A stretch of 64,000 bases of DNA from Datnioides undecimradiatus (GCA_008933995.1 WARS01000032.1:2046001-2110000), one strand, 5' to 3'. Shown: positions 34,310 to 46,774, counted from the first letter of the stretch. Made by a program: numbers and translations. The notes: generated by a model from the letters alone, not told the origin.

Positions 34310-35390
34310 CATTCTCATATACATGCACTGTGTATCAGCATGTGCACAAGGTAACCAAAGGAAGTGTGCATGCAACTTCCAAGGCAGGCTGCCAGTTAGA
34401 AACACAGACAGACACAGAGGGCAACAGAGGTCTCCACATGGGTCCGTGTCTTTCTTGTAATTGTCATATGGTCATATTGCACTCATCATGTCCTCACTGT
34501 CAGAAAGTCTCTCTCCCTCTGTGATATTCTTACATAAAGTGAGTGGAGGGGGGGATCAAAGTGCAGTTGTGTGTTTTTTCCGGCTTAAATCTGAATCTGT
34601 CCAAAGTGTTTAAATGAATAGATGCTTAAAAATGTGGAGATCCCATGGAGAATAGGGTGCAAGAAGTCAGAGCTCCATGTTCATAATATGCTAACTGGAA
34701 ATAAAAATAGGTAAATTTGGAAGAGTCATTTTTCTGTATCTAGGGTTATGGAGGTTTAAGTCTTTTACACAGTGATCAACAAGTGAAGCATTTCAAAAGC
34801 TTTCAACCGGATGAAAGTCTTCTGGTTGACTCATCAGTTCAAATGATGACTAACTACATTAGAAATTATATAGTGCATAATCTGAGGTGGGAAGGTAACT
34901 CTGATTCCCACAGAGCATTATGGTAAGAAACATCAACTCACTGAGCTTAAAATGTTGTTGTGTCTGCTAATGGTGGACAGACATTATAGTTAATGTTTTA
35001 CAGAATCCTAATAAAACATTCAGCAGTTTAAATCAATGCAGTTTTGGATTTCAGGTCAATTTTGCATGGATTCATCCACCATGTTGCTGTGTTTTGCACA
35101 AAACTGCAACGCAGAAGATTTCTGAATTTCCTGCAGTCACTTGGTGCCTCTGACAAGTCCTCCATATAACAATGATGGCTTATTTGAGTTGTAGTATTGT
35201 ATGTAACAAAATGTCATAAGTTTATAATTAAAATGTTGAATCATGAGTTTCAAACCAATTTTACCTTGGCAATGACAATGCTTTTGTGGTTGTTAATTGT
35301 GTTTCCAACCTATCTTGACTTCTCCCTTCTTTATGGGTCCCTTGGTGGGGGTTGGCAGGGTGGTGTTGCTGGAGGGCGGAGGGGCTGTTC
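34310..35390. other. Non-coding spacer
   Basis: Mostly AT-rich; no gene or recognisable repeat. Confidence 0.4.
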
Positions 35391-35394
35391 TGAC

Positions 35395-35830
35395 TTGTGA
35401 GGTCAAGGGTTGCAAGGCATACTTTATTGCATGATGACTGAGAGGGGGATTAGATGAGTAAGATATCACTCTGTTTTCTGGTCACGGCTGAGCGAGGTTA
35501 ACTCACAGTGGCCCTGGGGCCTGGGCCGAGAGGAAAAGGGAGGGGGTTGGGGGGTGGGAGAGGGTACCGCAAGGGCAGGGGTGGCTCGGGGGACTTTTGG
35601 ACTGATTTCTGATAGCCGCAGAGGAGTCTGGCCTTCCCGTTCTACGGCAAATGCTCACACAGGAAATTGGAGGTCTGGGCTTCCCTTTTTCACACGAGCT
35701 CCTCTTGCACACAGCCTCTTTCTTTTGTTTGTGCAGATCTGTTTGACACTTCACAATGCACAAAAGACTATTTTGACAGAATTAGCATATGCTGTTTCAT
35801 GAAAAAAAAATTTTTGTGGTCACGTGATTG
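35395..35830. promoter_or_regulatory. GC-rich putative regulatory block
   Basis: Sharp GC-rich rise from about 35395. It contains a DR1-like AGGTCAAGGGTTG (35400-35412), the quadruplex motif at 35538-35564, CpG-bearing text to about 35650, and an E-box palindrome TCACGTGA (35820-35827) of MITF/TFE type. Frames are open on both strands (82-110 codons) without domains or convincing splice pairs. Confidence 0.35.
35538..35564 (+). other. G-quadruplex motif
   Basis: GGG-A-GGGGG-TT-GGGGGG-T-GGG-AGA-GGG: five G-runs with loops of one to three bases, followed by further G-runs to about 35584. Matches the canonical quadruplex pattern. Confidence 0.75.
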
Positions 35831-35839
35831 TCTGCAAAA

Positions 35840-36480
35840 TCTTTGTCTTGCTCCACAGCTCAAACTACACACAGCGGAGCCAATTTATTTGTCTGGCCTG
35901 TGGGATGTCTGCACCCATAACACATTTATTGTTATAAGTTCAGGACATATAAATGACTATCATCCTTCTTCATATCTCTGCTTGCAGAGGTCAGTCTGAA
36001 GATGTGGGGCCCGTGCAGTCAGAGATCATGGCTTAAACAGATTGAGGCCATTCTCTAGTGTCAGATATGATATAGCCGCTTAGTGCCTAATGGGCCTGGA
36101 AAAAGAGGTAAACATGTCCTCGACCCTGTGAATTCCATTACATAAAGAAGTTGATTTGCAACTCTGGTTACACCAACTGCGAAGATGGAACTGAACTTCC
36201 CAGATAAGCGCTAAAGCTTGATAAGCCAAGGCCACAGCATTCACTGAAGAAAAACTCGAAACAAATAAACACACTGCAGGGCTTTTAAACCATCGCTATA
36301 GCATAACATTAACGTGTTTCAGTGTATTATCAGATAATCGACAAATGACTCTGCAAAGTGTTCTCACTTAGACCTTAAGATACAATCAACACCCAGGATG
36401 AATGTAACTTGGTATCCAGGCGTTAAAGCAGGAAGAAAAATAAACCCAGAGAGTAATTGCTGATATGTTCCTAATGTGCC
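35840..36480. other. Non-coding spacer
   Basis: No gene or repeat recognised. Confidence 0.4.
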
Positions 36481-36489
36481 CCCTCACCC

Positions 36490-36780
36490 TTACCTCCCCT
36501 TCTCTGTACCTCCTGCTGATAGGCCACCCCTGATGGCTGTCACACCTGGTGTTGAAGACGGTAGGGTGTATTTTATCTGCTCAGGGCCCATTGGGGGGCT
36601 ATTCGTCTTCCTCCAGTCTGGTGTTGGGAGGTCAGGGACAATCCCTCTGTTTATCCCCCTGTCCATCAACGCTGCACACATCCCTGGAGTTTCTCCTGCA
36701 TCTCCCCTGTGAAAGTGAGGCACACTTGCACTGCTGGGCAGGAGCGGTGAATTGGGGCAACCAAGATGCTTGGCGCTAAA
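36490..36780. other. GC-rich block open on both strands; exon-like on plus
   Basis: On the plus strand a fair acceptor (CTCTGTACCTCCTGCTGATAG ending 36522) opens a frame (PPLMAVTPGVEDGRVYF then SGPIGGLFVFLQSG) to TGA near 36712. On the minus strand a 109-codon frame covers the same bases. Mutually open antisense frames are typical of stop-poor GC-rich DNA rather than of coding. No family recognised. Could be a conserved non-coding element. Confidence 0.2.
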
Positions 36781-36799
36781 TACTAATACCCACACATGT

Positions 36800-37470
36800 G
36801 AAACCTGTGTAGACTGCAATTTATGAAACTTGTCCAGTGTGCAGGTGAGTGGTAAAAAAGATTTTCATCAGAATAACATACTTGGCATGAGCCTGCTTGT
36901 ATTTGTGTTCAGCTTTGCAATGTACTCCTGCAAAGTAGTTAACTTGGCAATGTTTTGATGTGGAGTGTGCCCAGTGGCCGGTAAGAGCACTGTTTATCTA
37001 CTCTGCATTGCACTACTGCTTCTGCCTGCACACGTGTGTCTGGGATTCTGGGATAGGTCCCCTGGGCTGACAGACCACACATGTGGAGAACGTGAACTCA
37101 GCACTCGAACCAGTTCCTCCGTTACAAAAAAAGAGGAAAAACAAGAAATTGTAGTCAACAGTGGACAGTGAAACAAGTAGTTAAAATGAATGTTTTTGAC
37201 ACATAAATGTGCATACAGCTACGCATTAATCACACCATTAAATTGATGTGTGGGTGCACCAAGTTGCTTGAATAAATAAATCTTCTGCATTTTAAGTTAC
37301 ATCACACACAGATGAGGTAATGTCTTGCTTTAGCCATTCGGCTATCTCAAGCCACATATTTCTCTCCCCGTGAACCTTCTAGTTGCATAAAATAAATCCA
37401 ACAAGTATTAATTAAACAATGTTTTATGTTTTATCTTTGCTTTTTCGAGAAACAGATATCTTTGCATGTT
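36800..37470. other. Non-coding spacer
   Basis: No gene supported; short frames only. Confidence 0.4.
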
Positions 37471-37474
37471 CAAA

Positions 37475-37560
37475 GTGAGAAAGAGCGACAGAGGGAAGAC
37501 AGAGTGAGAGGGATGGAGGGAACGGGAAAATGCATGGAATAGGAGAGGGAGGAGTATGTG
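37475..37560. repeat. Purine (GA)-rich low-complexity tract
   Basis: Almost all A/G, with GAGAGG and GGGA words but no regular period. Confidence 0.65.
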
Positions 37561-37569
37561 AGCATAGAA

Positions 37570-38370
37570 GTTGAAATTTGACTCACGAGCTTGCACTCTT
37601 GCCTCTCTCTCTGGGACTCCTCCACTTGGCTTCAACTTAATTGCGTCCCCGATATAAACAAGGGGTTTAGTGTGAGAGCAGACCAGCAGCTGAGGGGCTC
37701 AAGCAGAGGGCCAGACTGGGGATTGAGTTCAGAGGGGAAGGACTTAACACAGAAACTGATATAAAATATGCAAGAGAGCGCAAAGGAGAGGGACATGGAC
37801 AGAGGATTAAGGATGGAAGGGAAGAAATGATAACTCCCGACTCAGCAGAGATGACAAAATTAGAAGTCAATAGAGAAATGTGCCAGCTTCACCATTTCAC
37901 ATCTCACAATATTTTGCATCAAAGCCAGCTTGACTAGCGTATCAAGTGGTAATGCTGCGCTGTAATGCCAGAACTGGGGCATCAGACAGTAGCCCTTCTG
38001 GCTCCAGCGCAGTCAAAAATGCCTCTCTGAACATCTCTTTCACAGATGCTCCCCTCTGATCGATTAGTTCCAGCCCTCTCAAACAGACAGCTAGGGATTG
38101 AATTCCATTATAAGTTATCCCTGCTCACAGTTTTAAGCCTGCGGGTCCCAGGCAGATGCTGCTGAGGTGTACCTCTGGATTAAGCTCCTAAACTAACAAA
38201 ATAACTGAGGTAAGGGCCACATACAGTATGCTTTACAGTAGCAGCCCCAAATACCTGTGGCTGATACAATTTCTGCACTGATGCAGATTGCTGGAAGCAT
38301 GCTACAGAAGAAAAATACTGCTGAATTCAAGTGAACAGCAGCTTTTTTTTTGTTTTGGTCATACAAGCTG
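37570..38370. other. Non-coding spacer, partly GC-richer
   Basis: No gene. 37960-38210 is non-repetitive and moderately GC-rich, a possible weak island. Confidence 0.35.
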
Positions 38371-38379
38371 TAGTTTAAG

Positions 38380-38665
38380 GGAAAAGTTCAGCCTCTTGGA
38401 AATATGCTGATTCGCTGTCTTGGTGAAAGTTAGATGAGACCACCTATACTACTTTTGTGCCTGCATGATATACCTGAGGCTACTTGCAGCTGCTGGTTAG
38501 CTTGGAGGGCAAAATAGCTACCCTGGCTCTTGCCAAACATAGCAAAATTCACCTAGCTTTGCCTACCTAAAACTCACTTATTAACATGTTATATCTAACT
38601 TGGTTAATTCATATAAAAACTGAGGTATGAAAACAACACCTTGGGATTATGTTATGTTATTTGTA
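38380..38665 (+). repeat. Teleost interspersed repeat, family B, near full copy
   Basis: Best copy of family B in the window. In order: AAATATGCTGATTCGCTGTC, GTTAGATGAGACCACC, GCAGCTGCTGGTTAGCTTGG, AGCTACCCTGGCTCTTGCC, GCAAAATTCACCTAGC, AACTCACTTATTAACATG, TTATATCTAACTTGGTTAAT, AAAAACTGAGGTATGAAAAC. I recognise this order from many teleost genomes. Non-coding; no terminal repeats or target duplication visible. Ends approximate. Confidence 0.65.
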
Positions 38666-38679
38666 TGTGTTTGTGTTAC

Positions 38680-40105
38680 TGTGGGTATGTTTCTACTACT
38701 GTTCCAGTTCCTCCATCCTCCCAAGTACAGTCCACATGACCTTTACCACTTTTATTAAGGATACACTGTGAGCTGACTTGCCTGGACTCCAAGGATCCCA
38801 GCCACGAATCCCAGAATGCACTTCACACCAACAAATAGCGATGGCAGGGATTTCAAGTCAGGCTCAAAGCTGTTATCATTTTCTTCCTGGGACTGCTGTT
38901 ATACCATTTTACTAAATTTAGACATTTTGTCCGTTGTTCATTGGGTGATATGTTTATCAACATAATGCATTTTTGGAAATCTCCTCTTGTGCTTTTAGAG
39001 ATAGTAGATAGAGTAAGGCCAAACTGTCCCGTGATTTCAATGTCCATGGTCAGGTAGCACAGTCTTATCAGGATAAACTTTGGTTACCAGCCACATCTTA
39101 CTATTCTCCTAACTCCTGACAAGATGACGAATAAGCATTAGTCCCCCCAAAATCTTTTTTGCCAGACAAACTTTAGTTTTTCCAGTAAAATGTGGTTAGA
39201 TTCTGCCTGCTTCTAAGCATTTTGTCCATGTATTGTTAGTGTAGTATTCATATCATACAGCACATAACAAATGAGCTGATACATAGACATAGTAACTGAC
39301 ATTGGCCACAGAGAGGAAAGCTGCACCTAACCACTTTAACTTCATCGCAAACCTATCCATCTTTGCCAGGACCATTTACTGTAAGCTTACTATAAGAACT
39401 CTATTATTATTGTGCCACAAGAAATCATATTCAGTAAGTGCCTTTTTCATATGCAGTAACATCATGCAACCTGTTTAAAGGGGCAGTTTCAATAAAAGAA
39501 CAGCACGTCTTATACACAATATCTGAAATGCAATAGGTTTAAAGCTATACTTTCTACATTACAACTGAACATTCACTGTATTGTGTTTTTCTTGTTTGGC
39601 AAATTCAGTTCAAACCGTTTTTCATGAGATTGTCAGTCAGTATTTATATATCTGTGTGCTAGAAGAGATTTTGACGCAGATGAAAGATAATCTAGCTATA
39701 CAACCTTTCCATTTAAACGCAGCACAATGAGTGTGTAGGCCAGAGTGGTTAATCAGTGCTGATCCGATGTAATTTTCTGATGAACACTGTATTTTTCTAA
39801 TCACTATACGAAGCAGGATATGAGAGTTCCCAGGAAACTGGTATTTGACGTGGCATACGGCTCAGGCCATGTTGTCCTCTAAACTGGGACAAATTGTGTC
39901 TTGGGCAGCTGCCAGGGTGTAAAATGCCCAATTTCAGTCCCAGCTATTTAGGCGGCAATCATCCACAAGGTCAGGGCAGTCTCAGCACTTCATTTCTCAT
40001 CTATTTTGTTTCCACCCCTGACAACTAAATGATGGCTGACGTCGACTCCCATGATTTGCACATTGGCTGCAAAGTTTGGGCGAGTGTGATTCTGCATGTT
40101 TTAAT
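38680..40105. other. Non-coding spacer
   Basis: No gene. About 39476-39560 (AAAGGGGCAGTTTCAATAAA onward) may be the edge of an old repeat. Confidence 0.35.
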
Positions 40106-40109
40106 ATCC

Positions 40110-40286
40110 CAGTGAGGACTTTGATCCTGAATACCCATTTTGGGACCCAAACCATTGTCCCCACAGGCACAGAGTTCACATTACGAGTTGGTTAAGGTTA
40201 GGGCTAGTGTAAGGGTAACGGTTAAGGTTAGAGTAAGGGGCAAGGCAATGTATTATGTCAGTGACTTGTGTGTGTGTGTGTGTGTC
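40110..40286. repeat. Degenerate GGTTAAGGTTAGGG repeat with (TG)n end
   Basis: The block from GTGAGGACTTTGATCC through ATTGTCCCCACA, the stuttered GTTAAGGTTAGGGCTAG/GGTTAAGGTTAGAG core (40189-40232) and TATTATGTCAGTGAC to a (TG)n run (40267-40285) follows the layout of a dispersed element common in teleosts, in which a TTAGGG-like core leads into a TG microsatellite. The core resembles telomere repeats but is irregular and interstitial. Confidence 0.55.
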
Positions 40287-40289
40287 CTA

Positions 40290-42330
40290 GAGCCCTGACC
40301 CCTCTGCTAACGTCCTGCAGGGGATAAAGGAGAAGGACAAACACATGTGACATCATTCTCAAGCCATGGATTATAGCACTGACCAGGCTATGATTTGTGT
40401 GTGTGTGAGAGAGACTGCATCCACATTTTTTTAAAGATGTAAACGATTAGAAGATTAGCCATGGCATATCTCCTTTTTTTCATCAAAGTTCCCATGAACT
40501 CCTTTTTCCCCCATGACATCTGGATGCCATCCTATCTGAAATTAGATTATCTTTCTACTTAGATCATTTGCAGTTTGCGCCAGTGTGTGTAATGGGTCAA
40601 AATCCCACATTTTTATGTTTAGGCAAGAATACTACAATTACAGGCACAATCAAGTGGCTCATTAGCAAATCAGTGTCAAAACCTTGCAGCCCAGCAGCTT
40701 TGGCTTGTAACTGATGATGAAGTTGCAGTGCAGTTAAAGGCAAAGAGCCCCCATTGCAGCCCATGGACACAAAGCCCCAGTTTCTATAACAGACACACTG
40801 CTGATCACCATAATATATCAAAGAGATCACCATGAATAGCAGTGAGCATATCTTAGTTCAGATGATATGATGCTGCGCTGCTGCATCTCTCTGAAGTTGA
40901 CTTCAGGGGGGGTAGGGTTAAAGATGGAAAGGGAGGGTGGGGTAATGACAGCAGCTTCAAACACACACTCCACACAATACACAGCATGGCCTGAGAGGTA
41001 AGGCAGCTTAAGGCGTTCCCTGCTGAGAGGAAGATGAAAACAGATGCTTGTTTTTCACTGATTGTGTAACCAGAAGCTTTGACATTAAACTGGAAATCTA
41101 TCAAACTCTATCAGGCAAATCAGGCAGCTAGGGTAAGTTAAAAGCAGCTGGCACAGGTTTTACATTTCACACACATTTGAGTTTTGTGAGTTTAAGTATA
41201 ACTGCTTAAGTGCTCCAGATGTACTGCAGAACACATTGGAGGGAAACTAGTATTAAAATTGGAGGTGAGTGTGTCATGTATCATTAAAGATGACAATGTT
41301 TCTCTTTATCTTTCCCTGTCTCATCTTCCTTTTTCCAGAAAACTTTGGCTGCAACTCCACCCTTAAAGCCTGCTGACAGATGCAGTTAATCAACAACAGG
41401 GACATGATTACCATCAGCTACCCCTCTGAGTACTTAGCTGGAATAAACTATTAATGTGTGAAGGCTTTAATGCTCGTCAGCTGCCTTTCACAACCAAAGG
41501 CTACAAAATGGTGATAAGAGAGATTAAATGAGGCTTTTATTATGGGTGTTGTGAAACAACACTCTTACGTGGAAAGTTGTTTGCCATCAGCTTTAAAATA
41601 CCTGATACAAACAGTGATGGAAACCAAACTTATTCATAGAATTAAGTTTCAATTAAGTTAAAGTAACAAATATAATATATTTTTTAGTTTGAGTAAGTAC
41701 GTATTGTCATTTTAGTTTTATATAACAGTAGTTTACTTAAGATTATTTGTAGCGTTACTGTGGTTATTGTATTTAGTGATTTGTTATTGTAGTTGCGATT
41801 CTCTTCTTTGTCTGTTCAGCCATGGTTGCCAGTGCTAGCCATGCAACTGTTGGTGTCACTTGGTGTTGGGAAGAAAAATTGTAAACTATTTCTATACACT
41901 AGACACACTCCTAAAAATATACTGTCAGGTGTCATTCTAAACTTAAGAAATGGACAGACATTGATTTTTTGTTGGTTGGTAATGTGTCACAAAATCATTT
42001 TTATCATGCTTCCTTTAGTAATTACTATGATGCAGTCTTCTGTTGTCTTTTGGACAATGGCGAAAAAACCACAATGTAACTTCACAGCTCTGCTTCATAA
42101 TATAATTAAACCAGGCTTTACCATGGCAGTGCAATTGACCGCAATAGTTCAGAAAAAATACATATGCAAACCTTGGTATTCATGCCACAGTATTCGTATT
42201 TACACACACAAAGATGTTGGGTTTTTTTTCTTCCTGGACACTAAACTGTTTTAGCCCCAGTGTTAATTGTGACAGTGGACAAACAACAGTGTATGTGTCT
42301 TCTCAGTTTGGTTGTGTTTGTTTTGTTCTG
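40290..42330. other. Non-coding spacer
   Basis: No gene. The 153-codon plus frame at 41793-42254 is AT-rich, hydrophobic and without a domain. The 17-mer CACAAAATCATTTTTAT (41988-42004) recurs at 50816-50832, so part of this stretch may be repeat-derived. Confidence 0.35.
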
Positions 42331-42336
42331 TGTGTG

Positions 42337-42337
<1 letters not shown>

Positions 42338-42367
<30 letters not shown>
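42338..42367. repeat. (CA)n microsatellite
   Basis: About fifteen CA units, uninterrupted. Confidence 0.95.
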
Positions 42368-42370
<3 letters not shown>

Positions 42371-42667
42371 CTATATGTGAGTGCCTGGTCTTCATTAGTA
42401 GAGGAGGGCTAACATGAGGTCACTTCAGTCCAGAACATAAAGCTCTGCACTGCAATGCGAGAGCCGGCCTGCTTCACCTGCCTGTCTGACAAACCACAAA
42501 GCTGAACCATTGTGAGGTGTTGATTCAAAATGATTTTACAGAAGCAGAGAAATTCTACAAATCAAATCAAATTTGTTCAGTTTTACACCTCAGCGACTTT
42601 GCAAAGGGTTATTGAGCAAATTATCCAAGATCAGTCTGTCAACTGTGGACTGTGCCGCTGCTGCTCA

Positions 42668-42681
42668 CCACTAGGGTGCAG
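42668..42681 (+). promoter_or_regulatory. CTCF-like core site
   Basis: CCACTAGGGTGCAG matches the CTCF core pattern CCASYAGRKGGCRS except for one base, and stands in non-repetitive text. Single-site matches are frequent by chance. Confidence 0.3.
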
Positions 42682-42689
42682 ATAGTCAA

Positions 42690-44370
42690 ATCGTGTGTGA
42701 GTGAATGAGTAAATGAATTTGGGAACAAGACACTTCCTGAACCCGTGAGGTGCTTCACTATTACAATTTTTGCCCATTTTGGGTTAAAGGAACTATTGTT
42801 CAAACATAACACTTCTACACAACGGTCAAGGCGTTGCAACAGTCGGTTCCTCAGTCTTACATGGGTCACTGTCAGAATGCACTTTTTCCTTTGATTCCTT
42901 GGCTTGTGGGGGAAAAAAAGTGCTAATCAAAGCATATTTTAACCTGATCAGAATTAGATAAATTCAGCCTCACTAATTATCCTTTATCACAATAATCACA
43001 GTGCATTCTATTAAAATATTGTTTTACTGGATTAAAATTAATTCACAAGGTGAAAGTGAGGCAAAGTCCTTACTAGTTATGTTCAGAAATCATGAAACAG
43101 TTGAAGCCTCACAGTGCATAGAAAGAAATTACAGTGCGAAGAAGAGTTATTTTTGATTTTTGTTTCTTTAGGGAGTTTTATTTAGTATATGTTTGCTTTC
43201 TTATTGTTTATAAATACAGAGAGAAGTACTGCGATACAGGTTAGTATTCTTGGAGCTACATGTGGTATCTTAACTCAATTTGACCAGCTTTACTTACTTT
43301 AATACCGTTGATGTCTGCAGCGCTCGACCTTTCTTAAGGATTAGGAAAAAAATAAATACTGGGCTGAGACTCTGCGGATATTCAAATATCTCTGCTCTTC
43401 ATCAGGATATAGAGGTTGAAATTGGAGCAGGCGGTGCTAGAGTGAGCTTTTATACGAGACAGAGAGTGGGACTGTGAAAGCCAAAAATATCAACACCTGG
43501 CTAAGTGCTCGATGGCTCACTGTATTGATCTTACCTATAAAACATCTGCAGGTAGTGCACATTGTGGTCATTTAGTGCAGTGGGACTGTAAAAAACCTCA
43601 GTTATTGCACATTTAAATCAAATTTTATTGAACAGTTGAGAGTTGACATTATTTTGGACCATTGAGTTGTTTAATTAATCACTGAATTATTACATCTTTG
43701 CAACAATATTAATGGGATTCTAAATAATTTGACATAATGGTAATAAACTGTAGCAATCTACGACAGCAAATACATTTCTTCAGCCCAGTAAATGCCTAGA
43801 AATCAGAATAAATACCTGGAGAAGAACGACAGCTGTTTAAAGACTCTCGTTACTACATATTTTTAAGGTATTTATGGCAGCATATATGTGCTATGGGCTA
43901 TGAGTTCATCATAACGTACAGGGTCTTTCTGATGTGGAAACCAAAAGTTTCTTTCGTTCTGTATGGAAACATTTGAGTGTGTGTATTTTAAAATCTTACG
44001 CCAAAAGGTCCTGAATCTCTATCACTTTGTGCTTTATGAACTAGCAGTGGTGTAATGGTTTACACAGAGCTATTCTCAGGTACACTCACTATGACACCGC
44101 GCAAGCAGCTACTCATTGGCCATCATGGTCAGACAGTAGCATAAAATCACCCCATTAAAAGAAAGCTAAATATTGACAGAGGGTTTAGGCTTGGCTGACT
44201 GGAAGTCAAAATTTAACATGTGTGAGCTGCATTAGGAGTTTGTATTTTTTGAAGCAGTTGTCAAGCCTTATAAGAAGTTACTTTAAATTCTATTATTTTG
44301 CAGTTACACTGTGAAACCGTCTTCCTGCTTGCGTGTCCTTTCTTCTGCCTCTTTAATATCACAGATGACT
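42690..44370. other. AT-rich spacer
   Basis: No gene or repeat recognised; short frames only. Confidence 0.4.
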
Positions 44371-44379
44371 TAAAAACAG

Positions 44380-44740
44380 TTGACCCTCATCTCGGGTTGA
44401 TTATTTAGCTATGCCTTCACTCAACACTCCACCTCTCTCCCCTCACTGACCACCTCCCTTTCCCCAAAAGACCACTATTCTCAGGTCAGATTTACAGCAA
44501 AATGTGTGTGTTCCACCATATTTGTGAAATTCCCCATGTGTCAACCTCCAGCTCCCCTACGCAGGGCTTTGAACCTGCCCACTAGCTTGAGAGCACACAT
44601 AAATCCAGCACGCCCGATGCAGAGGAGTAGACCTTCTTTATATAGGAGCCTAATTGCTGAACTTTGCCACAGCTGAGTTTGCTGAGCTGAATGATTTGTC
44701 AAAATTCCTGTCTCTTGGTAATAAATTATCCAGCCAGCTT
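44380..44740. promoter_or_regulatory. Putative regulatory island
   Basis: Non-repetitive block with RUNX-like GACCACC (44448-44454), GACCACT (44470-44476) and GTTCCACCATATTTG, a CTTTATATAGG box (44636-44646) and CCTAATTGCTG next to it. No frame or splice pair of note. Confidence 0.3.
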
Positions 44741-44808
44741 GAGCAGCCAGTTAACATTTTAAATAAAAATGGGTCCCATTTGGATTCTGTTGGTTGGTAA
44801 CAACATCT

Positions 44809-44837
44809 GTTTTTTTTTTTTGTTGTTTTTTTTTTGA
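44809..44837. repeat. T-rich homopolymer pair
   Basis: Two T-runs separated by GTTG. On the minus strand this is a broken A-run and could mark the tail of a dead retroposon, but no body can be seen. Confidence 0.7.
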
Positions 44838-44839
44838 AG

Positions 44840-45410
44840 GTTTAACTAGGGCAAGGTTGCTTGACAACTGAGGAATGTTTTGACATTTTCGACCCTCCCT
44901 ATTAATATCATTATGAACTGGCAGAGCGAAGCTGTCATGAAACACGAAACACAGCTCTAAATCTATCATTGTCATACTGTGAAAATATATAACATGCATT
45001 ACATATATGGCAAGAAAAGTGGACATTTTTGTGAAAATTAAATTACATCTGGAACATTTTGTTGTGATGAGTTTCATGACCACCTAGTCTGTGTGACTGT
45101 GAATTAAGCTGTTCTGGAGAATTGTGGGAAAAAGTGAGCGTGCCGTCCCGTCAGAAGCCAAAGTGAGTGTTTGTTTTGACTTGGAGTTCTCTTTGCACTT
45201 GGACTGACCCTCTACCAAACTGACTTAGCTCAGTAACAGCACGTTGGCTCACAGTCACTTTTCTTTTTGCTCATTTTCATCTTGTCTATCTTTACTTAGT
45301 CAGCTTCTTAAGCCTGTCTATGAATTTTCATATTCCCCTCGTTTATTGCGCTGGCAAAGCACATGCAGTAACTCTGCACTAAGTTGACTTGTTTTGATTG
45401 CAAATTGAAA
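44840..45410. other. Non-coding spacer
   Basis: No gene or element recognised. Confidence 0.4.
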
Positions 45411-45414
45411 AGTG

Positions 45415-45710
45415 TCCAAGCACATTTACTCAATTACTAAGTACAGTTTTTAGGTACTGGAACGTCACATGAGTATGGTAATTTGCTGTTACTTCTCCTC
45501 CACTATATTTCTGACAAAAATATTTTAAAAAATGATTTAGATTACTTATTATTACTTATTATTAATAGTGACTGGAATAAACCAATCAACAGTATATAAA
45601 GCTATTAAAATGAAAACATTAGAGGGCATCTCCACCAGTCTGACAGGTCATGAGCTGAATAATGTTTTCAGATGTTCTGGAAAGGCATTTTCAACTCTGA
45701 TAATATAACC
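45415..45710 (+). repeat. Teleost interspersed repeat, family D
   Basis: ACATTTACTCAATTACTAAG, TACAGTTTTTAGGTACT, CTCCTCCACTATATTTCTGA, ACTTATTATTACTTATTATT and CAACAGTATATAAAG occur in the order known to me from a widespread teleost non-coding element (the one rich in GTACTT/CTCCACTACATTT words). Diverged, no termini visible. Confidence 0.55.
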
Positions 45711-45964
45711 CTGGTTATGCACTGCAAAATATGCCTGCTTCTGTTTATAAAAAGTTCTAAACAGGAAATAATGAATCGTGAGCAAATACTGACAGCACAA
45801 TAAATTTCTTTCCATGACTGTATTTAAATTACTGTAATATGTAATAAATTACTTCATAATAATGTGATAGATGCTAATAATGCACAATTCACAACAGAGC
45901 TATATTTAGATCTTCCATTATATATGTTTTTCTTTAAAGTCATATGTTCTTGAGTATATCTACA

Positions 45965-46260
45965 CCCTGCCGGGCTGATCCGCAGCTTTTCAGGTTTTCC
46001 AGCCACATCAAACTGGGAGCCAAGATTCTTCACCCCGAGTTCCTCATGAGTGAGGCACTTTGTGCTCTGAGCTCAAAATAGCATGCAGCTCTCAATTATT
46101 GGGTAAGGAGCAAACACAGGTGTGGAATCCCAGCCACCACCACTGGTGCCCCTGCCACAGAATAAAGCCACTCTTGTCCCAAAGAGCCTGACTAGGAAGG
46201 CCAGATCCATGCCAGGCTTTGAACTGCAAAGACCACTTGGCTTGTTCGGTGCCGGAGCTA
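45965..46260. promoter_or_regulatory. Putative regulatory island
   Basis: GC-richer non-repetitive block between AT-rich flanks, with a LEF/TCF-like CATCAAA (46006-46012), GATA-free text, an ACAGGTGTGG E-box (46117-46126) and CAAAGAGCC. No exon supported. AGCTAAAAG stands twice in tandem near 46256-46274. Confidence 0.3.
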
Positions 46261-46377
46261 AAAGAGCTAAAAGAAACCTTTTAAAGGTGTGGAAATGAAA
46301 CGTCCCACATCAATCATGCATTTCCACTTCTGAATTATTCAGCAGTCACTGCTGCCTGCTGACTATAGCGTTCCCTT

Positions 46378-46380
<3 letters not shown>

Positions 46381-46428
<48 letters not shown>
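46381..46428. repeat. (TG)24 microsatellite
   Basis: Forty-eight bases of uninterrupted TG, likely length-polymorphic; Z-DNA capable. Confidence 0.97.
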
Positions 46429-46429
<1 letters not shown>

Positions 46430-46774
46430 ATGCTTCTCAGTCTATCTTAAGTTGTGTCATTGTGTCTTTATCTAAGGTGTGTGTGTCTGTGTGTTATTGT
46501 CTGAGGGAATTAAAAGCCGATTAAAGGTCAGTACTTTTAAAACCAGCAGGACAGACTATAACAGTTGAGGTAAGCCTGTGAAATCTTTTTTCTAACATCA
46601 GTGAAATGATCCTGTGTCCCTTATTTTCAATTTCTACAGCTTTTAATGCTCCTCTACACTCAAAAGTGACTGCTTAAATACTAAAAATTCATTTGTTGAA
46701 GGTTCCCATCAGCACTTCCAATATGCTACAACAACAATAAGCTGCAATTCCTTGCTGTAGCTAGAAATAGTGAA

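Noticed and set aside
34169..34405. Arg/Glu-rich minus-strand frame
   Set aside because: Produced by the (CT)n microsatellite at 34252-34302.
40189..40232. Interstitial telomere array
   Set aside because: The TTAGGG-like units are irregular and sit inside a recognisable dispersed repeat, so a chromosome-fusion relic is not supported.
41793..42254. 153-codon plus-strand frame
   Set aside because: Hydrophobic AT-driven composition, no domain, no splice context, and sequence possibly repeat-derived.
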